This document shows, piece by piece, positions 55,911 to 64,000 of a DNA stretch of 64,000 nucleotides. The position numbers and the translations under genes were made by a program. Under the pieces are notes generated by a model. The model searched no databases and was not told the DNA's origin. It saw only the letters and a list, made by a program, of their open reading frames with translations. Numbering within the stretch: the stretch's first letter is position 1; each line of letters starts with the position of its first letter. The DNA is taken from NCBI GenBank assembly GCA_040954595.2, contig CM082582.2, positions 3,100,001 through 3,164,000 on the forward strand, written 5' to 3'. The stretch comes from Balanoglossus misakiensis (taxonomy: Eukaryota; Hemichordata).

Positions 55911-58900
55911 CGTGCGTATATGGTACAATTGAATATAGAATTTTGCTTTACAAAGAGATGGGGTTCCTTTATTCATTGTATGCATGCTATATAATTCAAG
56001 CAAATATATCATTATAGATTTTCTATGGGTCTGTATTCTCTCAGAATTTTTATAGATAACACTTTTATTAAATTATTTCGTTACTCATGTTTAGTTGTCA
56101 TCTTTACAAATTAATATGTTGTTACAGGTTGATGATGGAGAAAAGAGTTTAGATTATTTTAGACAGCATATTCCTTTACCTTTTAAACTTTTCCAGAAAA
56201 CGTCTCATTAGAAAATCAGTACGGGCTTGATTAATAGATTAAGGAAACAATTCTTCCATGTTTCTTTAATCTATTAATAAAGCAAGGACTATGTCATCGA
56301 CAATGACTTGTTCCAGTCTACTACACAGCTCAACTGAAATTAAAATAAAATATTGGTTGTGTGAGCACAGCTAGGCTAGACAATCAAACACTTAATACTA
56401 TGTGATTCCTTAGGGTGCATTGATCAACTCTTGATAATGTTTTGAGTTTGACTATCCAGTCTCCACCATAAACACCTTTGATTTGGCTAGTGATTATCTC
56501 ACAAATATTATCTCTTACCATAGTCGCTTTTGCAGAAGGGGCAACATCAACATTCCTGCCTCATGACAGAATAAAATCAAGCAAAGAGAGCAGCACTGAA
56601 AAACAGTTAACAGAAGAGAAACCAATTCAAACTGAACTGTCTGGGAAGGATCTGAACAAAATGAAATTTGACATGAAAGTGCTGCAAGGAAGGCTGAAAG
56701 AAAAAGAGGAAAAACAAAGTGAAATCCATTCAAACTGAACTGTCTGGGAGGGATCTAGAAGAAATGAAAGTGCTGCAAGGAAGGCTGAGTGAAAAAGAGG
56801 GGGAAAAGGAACATCAAACTGAACTGTCTGGGAGGGATCTGGAAGAAATGAAAGTGCTGCAAGGAAGGCTGAAAGAAAAAGAGGTAGAATTAAAGAAATG
56901 GACAGAGGAAAAACTCAAAGAGAAACCCATTCAAACTGAACTGTCTGGGAGGGATCTCAACAGAATGAAATTGGAGATGAAAGTGCTGCAAGGAAGGCTG
57001 AGAGAAAAAGAGGAGGAAAAGAAATGTACAGAGAAAACACTCACAGAAGTCAGAAAAGAAAAAGAAGCACTATCAAAAAAATTAAATGGCAAACTTTCTC
57101 AAGTTAAAAAAAGTGAAACTGAGATAGAAAGTTTGAAGAAAGAGATTGACCAACTTGAAGAACGGAATAGGCTAAAACAGAAGGCAATCAACAAGCTCCT
57201 TGAATTAGACGAGAGTACAAGAACCCAAGGACCTCATCATCAAGGTGTGTTTTGAGCACTTACCGGTAATGTCATAGTTTTGCCTGACAACCACACTTTG
57301 TTTATCAGCAATATAAAAGGTCCAGTGCATATCAAATGAAAAACAGACTTGGAAGGCTCATATTGTAGTTGAAACCAAAGAAATGTACACTTTCAAGCTT
57401 GACTTATACACAACTCGTCACAGATAGTACAATAGATTTAGCGGTTGAAATTTTAGAGAGCAACCTCATTTTGAGGTGATATTTTTGGGGTGGGGTGATA
57501 TCAACCTATTGAACTCTCGGCATGATAGCAGAAATTTCACTCGACTTCGTCTCGTGATATTTCAGCCATCATGCCTCGAAAATGAATATTTGGCGGTACG
57601 GTCGTGATATTGACTCTCGGCTACGCCTCGAGACAATATCACGACCTACCTCCAAATAAAAATGCAGACAAAACTACAAAATGTAACATTTAAAAAGGTG
57701 AAAATGGCGGAATGAATAAAAGAATTCGTGACTCACCGAAGGAATGCTGCTGACTGCTATATCGATATTTTCGAAGCCACGCTCGTTCAAATATTCTGCT
57801 GCTTGTGAGGCTTCAATTAACTCTTCATCAGAGATATCAGAAAAATCGGGATACACCTCATGCGCCATGCTGCCACTATGACACGTTCAGGTAGAAAGAA
57901 ATTGTGCCTAGCGGCCGTGCATTTATATTATAAGATATTCCATTGTGCATGTGTAAAACATGCACAGCCAATACAATTGGAAGAAACATTGCGTGTGAGC
58001 TTATTACTAAACAATAATTGGTTGAACTACGTAATATATGCATCCCAGGTGCAAAACGCTGAATAATTAAATACTTTCCGTAAGTAGGACCATACCATTT
58101 TGAAAGTTAGGCTGATATCAACCGCTTAGGGTCCATACAAAAGATGTTTAAACACTGTATTGTCGGTTGAGGGGTGTTTACTTGTAGAGGGGCCTGCACC
58201 TTTCACTCGTTGTGTATGTTAAATATCGTATGACTACCTCGGCGTCATCCATAATATCAACCTCGGACTTCGTCCTCGGTTGATATTATGGATGACGCCT
58301 CGTTAGTCATACGATATATATACATAATTGTTACAATATAGTCTGGTATATTAACTTATTGTAAACATTACTCTCAGGCAAATAACTCCCCTAAAATAGT
58401 TGCATTTCAGAGGATATCAAAGACCAAAGATCACTTCTGCTCATCGCTGCTAATCAGGTAGGCATGATGTATTTTTTGAATTATTTTTTTCTCAGTATAG
58501 GTTTTGTTCTGTGTTCAATACCTATACTGTCCAAAATTGTGCATTTGTCATTATTTCATCTCAAACGTGATAAATTATAATTAAACAGTACATTCTAGAT
58601 GGGTTGAAACAAATATCAAGGGACATCTGTAAATTTTATGAAACAATAAGATTTCATACTTGGCTTGCATTTTATTTTCAACATGCACCACGACAGGTTA
58701 TAGGCACTCTTCTTTCAATGCAAACTGTTCCTTTTTAAAATTATACAATTGTATACAATAGTGCTGGTCTCTGGAACTTTGTTTTCGGTCGCAAGGATGC
58801 TTTCTAGTTCTATGACAGAATTTGTTTAACATTGAACTTTCAAAAGTGGAGATTTCCAGCCCCAATTTCTGATTTGTAATTGTTGTTTTTCCCTAAAGGA

Positions 58901-59687
58901 CAGATGTTCCTACAAATTACCATGTGGATTTTCGCTCGAGGTCCCAGAAGAATGTGTGGAAGAAGACACAACATTGTTGGTCACATGTAACAAGAACGTC
59001 ACAAAGGTCCCTCTTGCAGACTTTGAATGGTATCAGTCAGATGTCCTTGATTTTGAGGCAGATCACATTACACTGAAGAAACCAGTCTACCTTGTGAGGA
59101 AGTGTTTAAATGTTCAACCGTTTACGAGAGAACAGATCATCCTGACAAGCAAAAATGGTGAAACGTGGGAAGAGTTGAAAACTGTTGAAGTAAGTACCCA
59201 CTATAGCTCACCCTTTTTTTCGAGGAACACCCCCCCCCCCCAAACATCATAACGAATATGTCTCAGAGCCCCTGTTATGGGCCTGGTACATCATGGTTCT
59301 GCACAGTGAAATTGTACTACAGTTATGTCATTGCAATTACTAACCTTCCATTTGGCAAAACAAAACAGTCTCTGAGACAATGTTTGTTTTACTACCAGAG
59401 CAATAAATACAACCATCAATCAAAAGTGCATATGTGTTCATAAAGATTCTGACCATACACTAAAGTGAAAATGATATTGTTAAATGTTGATTTTTATTCA
59501 GGAAGACAATCATATCAAGGTAGAAGTTCGCCATTTATCACTTTTCATGGCAATTTCAAGACCTTACAAAGACACATTTGATATCAGGAGAGAAGGTGGA
59601 AAATTTTCCTCAAAAAAAGATGAACGGATTAGCATCGTAGTTCCAGAAGATGCCATAGAAAATGAGAAGTCTCTGATATTAGAGGTA

Positions 59688-59726
<39 letters not shown>

Positions 59727-61867
59727 GTCATCATCATCATCATCACCACAACCACCATCACAACCACCAACATTTACCCATACCTGTTATTACCCCACAT
59801 AGAGATTAACATGACAAGAGATTAAGGTGGAACTGCATCAGCTGATAGATTGCTTGTTTGATTGATTGATTGATTAATTTTGCCAAAAAATTTGACAGGC
59901 TGCAGCCACAAACAGTTTAACTCTTAGACAGGACATAATTCAGCCAGGTATACATGTACTGGTATAGAGACAACATTTAATGAGGTTTACTGTTTGTATT
60001 GAAGGTCCATGACTGTAGCTACAACACAGTTGATAGTGTCTTCCAACTGGTGGAGAATCTCTCGATGTGTCCTTCGCATCCATAGTGTACATCAATCGAG
60101 GCCAGAGGGAAAAAGTAAAGTTCAAGAAGCCTGTAAAACTAACCATCCCACTGCCACCAGACATTCCATATGTCTCATCTAATGATACAGAACTCTGCAT
60201 ACTAAAAGATGAAGCTGGTAATTATGAATGGAAAGATGTTACCAAGGATTGTTCTTTTACTGTACAACACGATGTGGTGGAATTTCACACTCAGATACTG
60301 AGTGGGTAGGTTGAATTTTTCTTCCATACACGTACACCATAATCTAAATGCAATGTACAAATGGTTGCAGTTTCTGTGTTGACTTAATTCTTATGTAATT
60401 CTATTAATTCCTTTGCTGAGATTCTTCGTACCTAATAATAGAAAAATATATTTTTTCGTATCTGCAGGTAGAATATTTACCCCATTTTTCTGTATTAGCT
60501 TTGTAGATTTCAACAATTTCCATTACTTGAAAGTTTCTGAAATTTTTTTCAGATATTCGTTGGCAATATCCATCAAAGACATCATGCCACGAATTTGTTA
60601 TATGCTATCAACCATCACAAACTTCAAGAAGGCTGGAAGTCAGATTGTAAAGATATTCCTTCTTCAGCACAAGGATAATGCAAGATGCTTAAGATGTGAC
60701 CTGGTAGAGACCATGGGACCATCCATATCAGATCCATTGCCAGAGAAGTATAATGAATATGATTATGAAAAAGAACAGGCAGTTCTGATATCAAGATGAA
60801 AAGTGGAGACATTGTCAGAAATACTGTACCTGCACAAGGGGAGTTTTATCTGGTGTCTGAGCTGAACAAGAGAACATACTACCCATATCCCGATAACCAC
60901 TGGGACGTCACTGTTGCTGTGAAACCTCAGCATAAGAGTACAAGCGGTCTGGTTGGACATATACTGTTTCAGAAAAATGATGAGCAACCAGAAGTTGAGC
61001 TCCGATTCTTAATGCCAAATGTAAGTTAAGAAGTTCAACATATTTTAACTTATTACCATGTGAATAATTGAAATGAAAATCGGTTGTCATTTTGTACCAC
61101 AAAGAGATGACTGTGCCATGTATGAAATGTGTTAATTGCAGAAAGCAATTTATTTTGTTTGTACGGTACAAGTCAAATTTCAAGGGTTTGGGTTAAATGA
61201 ATCATTTTCAATTACTTTGGAGAGAGTGCCTGATCCAATGTCTTGGCCGGGTTTCAAATAGTACCTGGAACTGAATGTGTCTATAGGCAATTATCTGATC
61301 AAAGTGTGAATATATACTCAACAAATTGGCAGGGTAATTGACCAGGTTGGCCAACAAGGGGGATCACTGTAATAAGTACATTTTATGGTGGTGGTGTGTT
61401 TCTGTTTAATTTATATGAGATGTCTCTTTTTCTCATTTAGGGAAGTCAAGTGCAGCAAATTTCTAACAGTTCTTCAAATGGAGGTGAGTGTCAAAAATAA
61501 TGCATACCAAATTTGTAAACACTTCTAAAAAAACATCTCTTATTACTTACGAAATAATATTATCATTTCAGGTTCACTTGGTTTTGAGACAACTAAAGTT
61601 GAGCCACTGAAGATCCTTTTCAAGAAACTTGAAAATGATATAGACAGAGATAAAGAACGCACACTGAGAGGCCTGTTGCGAGGTGTGCAAATACCCGCAC
61701 GAGAGTTACAGGCTTTGAAAACTCCCTTAGAAATATTTGATGATTTGAAGGATAGGGACTATCTCGACAATCATGATTTAACACTTCTGAAGGAATTGTT
61801 GCCGTTACTGGGACTCCAAACATTAGTTTCGTCGGTGGAGGAGTATGAAAAAACCCTGCAATCATGA
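55657..61867 (+). CDS. Coiled coil - ZU5 - ZU5 - UPA-like - DED protein (PIDD-like layout)
   Basis: Supported exons: 56536-57244, 58411-58457, 58899-59189, 59502-59684, 60005-60305, 60553-61020, 61441-61483, 61572-61867, with an upstream Glu/Lys-rich coding stretch about 55657-55910. The first ZU5 (CGFSLEVPEECVEEDTTLLV) ends in KVEVRHLSLFMAI. The second has GGKFSSKKDERISIVVPEDA and KKPVKLTIPLPPDI. A UPA-like part follows, and a terminal DED (IPARELQALKTPLEIFDDLK, LLKELLPLLGL). PIDD1 has ZU5-ZU5-UPA-death domain and assembles caspase-activating complexes; a similar signalling role is inference. One-base breaks near 56715, 60066 and 60795. Confidence 0.8.
56536..57244 (+). CDS. Coiled-coil exon with four internal repeats
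   Basis: Four copies of a unit read as QTELSGRDL-x-x-MK-x-x-MKVLQGRLKEKE begin at nucleotides 56627, 56731, 56815 and 56932. Spacing is 104, 84 and 117 bp, so the units differ by deletions of the helix linkers. The exon then continues with a heptad-rich tail (ESLKKEIDQLEERNRLKQKA) and leaves in phase 1. One base too many near 56715 breaks the frame between units 1 and 2. Confidence 0.75.
57516..57650. mobile_element. Palindromic elements P6a and P6b
   Basis: P6a (57516-57578) has arms GCATGATAGC..GAAATTTCA / TGATATTTC..CATCATGC around ACTTCGT, with CTCG-type motifs in the same orientation at 57516, 57540, 57551 and 57574. P6b (57593-57650) has arms GGTCGTGATATTG / CAATATCACGACC around GCTACGC, with CTCG at 57616 and 57627. 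Both lie in an intron of the ZU5-DED gene. Confidence 0.8.
57737..57868 (-). CDS. Crypton-like N-terminal exon, antisense in an intron
   Basis: MAHEVYPDFSDISDEELIEA continues through SQAAEYLNERGF to SSIPS, 44 codons in phase 0, and ends exactly at a GTGAGT donor (57736). The acidic F-S-D-I-S-D-E-E-L start resembles the ITDEELLQAA segment of the 9402 exon, and both would precede the Crypton recombinase part. No following exon on this strand. CCAAT-type motifs lie upstream at about 57968. Confidence 0.45.
58221..58320. mobile_element. Palindromic element P7
   Basis: Shells ATATCGTATGACTA / TAGTCATACGATAT and GCGTCATCCATAATATCAA / TTGATATTATGGATGACG surround ACTTCGT. CCTCGG or CCTCGT stands in the same orientation at 58237, 58261, 58274 and 58298. 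It is the cleanest example of the family. It lies in an intron of the ZU5-DED gene. Confidence 0.85.
59693..59765. repeat. CAT trinucleotide microsatellite in an intron
   Basis: (ATC)n tract with CGT and ACC interruptions directly after the donor at 59685. Confidence 0.95.
61572..61867 (+). CDS. Terminal exon encoding a death effector domain
   Basis: A TTTCAG acceptor is followed by about 98 codons. Residues about 15-90 form a DED: FKKLENDIDRDKERTLRGLL, then IPARELQALKTPLEIFDDLK, then DYLDNHDLTLLKELLPLLGL. The order (helix-1 pattern, an LR-x-L near the RG loop, F-D-x-L-x-x-R-x-x-L, LL-x-E-L-L) is that of FADD/caspase-8-type DEDs. It is the C-terminus of the ZU5 gene by exon phase. Confidence 0.8.
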
Positions 61868-61944
61868 AAGCGGAATTCAAAACAGATGTACAGCCACATT
61901 CATCACATATCTCAAGATTGTTGAGGTGATAAAGGCAATACCAG

Positions 61945-62040
61945 AATTCTCATTAAACATGCCACAATGGTTTGGTCCATATCCATTGTTTTCCATGGTA
62001 AAGATGGATCTCTGTAGAGGGAAATGGGGCTGAAAGGGTT
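61945..62040. mobile_element. AACCCTTTCACC MITE, copy 3 (inverted, decayed)
   Basis: Carries GGTTTGGTCCATATCCATTG, TTTTCCATGGTAAAG and GCTGAAAGGGTTGAGG, the inverted counterparts of the interior and one end of the copies at 48616 and 51531. It lies 3' of the DED exon. Confidence 0.45.
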
Positions 62041-62519
62041 GAGGTTTACAAGTATCTGCAAATCAGAATCATTACAAACGTAGTTCTGATCTTGTACTTT
62101 TTGGAGATAAAAATGACAGATTGAACTTTCTGACAATAGGGCATCACCCCAAAAATGATTAATTAATTTTAATTGGGATATGTTCAGCTGAAAAACATTC
62201 AAATTTCTTTTTGAAGCCTTCCTACATTCACTTATAGTCTGTCTTTGAGTCCAGTTTGACCTAAAAATGTTAGGGGCAACGTTTGTCAGTATCTCGGAAA
62301 GTGTGTGAACTTTGACCCAAATCACTATAGTAACCGTGCTGTAAGTACAGTACCCCCTAGCCCTGTACAAAATGTCTATTGACGAGCGCCACCAATCTTT
62401 ACATTACCCATCATGCATTGTAAGTTGCCTGGACGTCCTCAAGGTTCAGGTCACTGACCAGGCGTTTGGTTTTCAACGATTCTTGAACGACAAGGTGAGT
62501 TTTTCGTGGTGTTACGAGC

Positions 62520-64000
62520 ATGTCGTCACCAGCGGATATCACTCTTTCGTTGCGGAAAACTATAAATGTAATGTTTATGACAGAAAGCAGCACGGAGCAG
62601 TTTGATAGTGGTGACGCCTACTTTGTGTCGTCTGCGGAACACCGAGTACTTCCGGGTTTCACCCAACAAGGTAAGGGTTTGTTTACGTGCAAGTCGTGGT
62701 CTTTTGGGGTTCCAGACGGGACAACAGTACGGGAATTTCAAGATAAATTCGTTGTTGCTGTAATGTTCGAAACAGAGACCGTTGTGTCAAGCCCTGGCAT
62801 GAATTGACAAGGTCATATTGTCACACAAAGTCACAAATACGAGCGATTCCATTAAAATCTCTGCAACTATAATCTTGCAGTAGTAGCTCGATCGTTCCCC
62901 AACACCAAATTTCCAACGATAACATGCATGTAGAGGTGAAACAGATATTTATTCCTTGTGACTGGGTGTTAGAGTTTCTTGCCTATACCTGTGTGCATTT
63001 GTTCAGGTATGTAGTACCAGTTTTAACAGACTGTAGCACAAATAACTTCATTGTGTCTTGTTTGATGTGATTGGTCAATAGAGTGCAGTTATGTCTGGGA
63101 GGAAGCCAGGAGAACCAATCAAACCACTCAGCTTGACGACTGCTTGGTGAGAAAAACTCAACAACTGATCCATCATCTCAGGAATGATACTCTTTCAGAG
63201 AAAGGTAAACTTGACAAATGCTTCTTATTATCTTTCCACCCAAAAATTAAAAAATATCTTTCCCCGAAAAAATAACTTACATTGACAACAATCAAGTCAT
63301 GCCAAGGAGGGGTAGAAAAGGATTCTTAATCGCTATTCGTGTGTATTTGACAGAAAAATCAACCTTGGTCAACTTCCTGTTTGACAGTGGTGCCATCTCT
63401 CTGGAAGTGACAACCAGCCAATTGCCACGCCCTGAAAGCCAGTACCATGGAAACACCAACGAAAGAGTGTGTCACCATGACGATGGCACATATTCTGTGG
63501 TGCCGGAAACTAACATGGGAATCACTGACGTTAAAAGCATTGCTGTCGACTCGGAAATGACACAACACGAAAATGAGGGCTATCAAGCGAGACACTGTGA
63601 CAGTTTGGATGTCGATACCAGAAAATGCCAACCTTGCTCGACAGCAATAACCGGCCAGAATTTTGAGAGTGTGAGAGACAATGTGGATAATTTTGACAGC
63701 ATCGACGGACAGAGTCAAACTGAAAGACTGTTTCCAGGAAATCCAAACGGAGAGAACTCGAAACTGTATCCAAATGTCGGAATTGACAATACAGCGTTGG
63801 ATCGACACGCCGGCGATGGAAGTTCGCTCACTCGTGGAGACGTCAGTTTTGTGGAGAGTGTCTCTTTCCCAGCTCAATGTCTGGAGAATGTCACCCAATC
63901 GGAAATCTCTCAATGTGTGGATGAGAAGGAGAGCAAGGATGAGATTGTCATTAAAGAGGAAAGCCCTGGGGACGAGATTGTGTATATGTGTAACCCCGAG
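62520..64000 (+). CDS. 5' part of an unrecognised gene, running off the window
   Basis: Exons with matching phases: 62520-62670 (ATG; alternatives at 62571 and 62577), 63089-63146, 63182-63204 (23-nt microexon) and 63354-64000, open to the end. The product begins MSSPADITLSLRKTINVMFM and has SGRKPGEPIKPLSLTTAWND, then a long polar, Asp/Glu/Ser/Asn-rich stretch. Near the end IVIKEESPGDEIV contains a psi-K-x-E sumoylation-type motif, common in zinc-finger transcription factors. No folded domain is visible yet, so a nuclear regulator is only a guess. About 265 codons are present. Confidence 0.7.

Noticed and set aside
1-64000. tRNA, rRNA or snRNA genes
   Set aside because: No A/B-box cloverleaf or conserved rRNA/snRNA core was recognised on either strand by eye. 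A tRNAscan/Infernal run would be decisive.

Overview
This window is animal genomic DNA, most likely from a marine invertebrate. Genes are split by GT-AG introns, gene density is low, and there are satellite, minisatellite and microsatellite arrays and many DNA-transposon relics of the Tc1, hAT, Crypton-like and TTAA-target (piggyBac-like) types. Nothing looks prokaryotic. A host gene joining ZU5 domains to a death effector domain would fit an invertebrate deuterostome (amphioxus, hemichordate, echinoderm) with an expanded immune repertoire. I cannot name the species from sequence alone.

Layout. 1-4740: a 130-bp satellite with higher-order structure. 4741-14500: repeat-rich DNA holding palindromic elements, Crypton-like first exons, a decayed hAT transposase, a THAP-domain exon and a 539-bp foldback element with a 9-bp target-site duplication. 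14534-20260: a near-identical 2.86-kb tandem duplication. 20254-21480: five ~240-bp repeats, each carrying a consensus DR1 nuclear-receptor motif. 22-28 kb: simple repeats and a promoter-like block. 28160-30371: a Tc1 element split by a nested 464-bp insertion. 33107-35148: a long inverted-repeat element with an intact TTAA-flanked element inside it. 37247-38674: an 87-bp minisatellite open in one frame. 39707-40981: an exact 460-bp direct repeat. 41488-44844: transposon-type ORFs, a promoter-like block and a RecQ-helicase fragment.

Three host-type genes stand out. (1) A six-exon minus-strand gene, 52263 to 48180, encodes a type II membrane protein resembling an O-fucosyltransferase. (2) A plus-strand gene, about 55.66-61.87 kb, encodes a coiled coil, two ZU5-type domains, a UPA-like region and a C-terminal DED. 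This is the layout of PIDD1 with the LRRs replaced by coiled coil and the death domain by a DED. (3) A plus-strand gene starting near 62520 runs off the window. Splice phases fit throughout genes 1 and 3. In gene 2 they fit everywhere outside a few single-base frame breaks, and gene 1 has two compensating breaks. The breaks suggest uncorrected indels in the sequence, or early decay.

The most unusual pattern is a set of at least five palindromes (near 6.9, 9.0, 57.55, 57.62 and 58.27 kb) built as concentric inverted-repeat shells. The joints between shells carry CCTCG-like motifs in the same orientation on both arms. Several of them lie within about 200 bp downstream of a short promoter-exon-splice-donor module.
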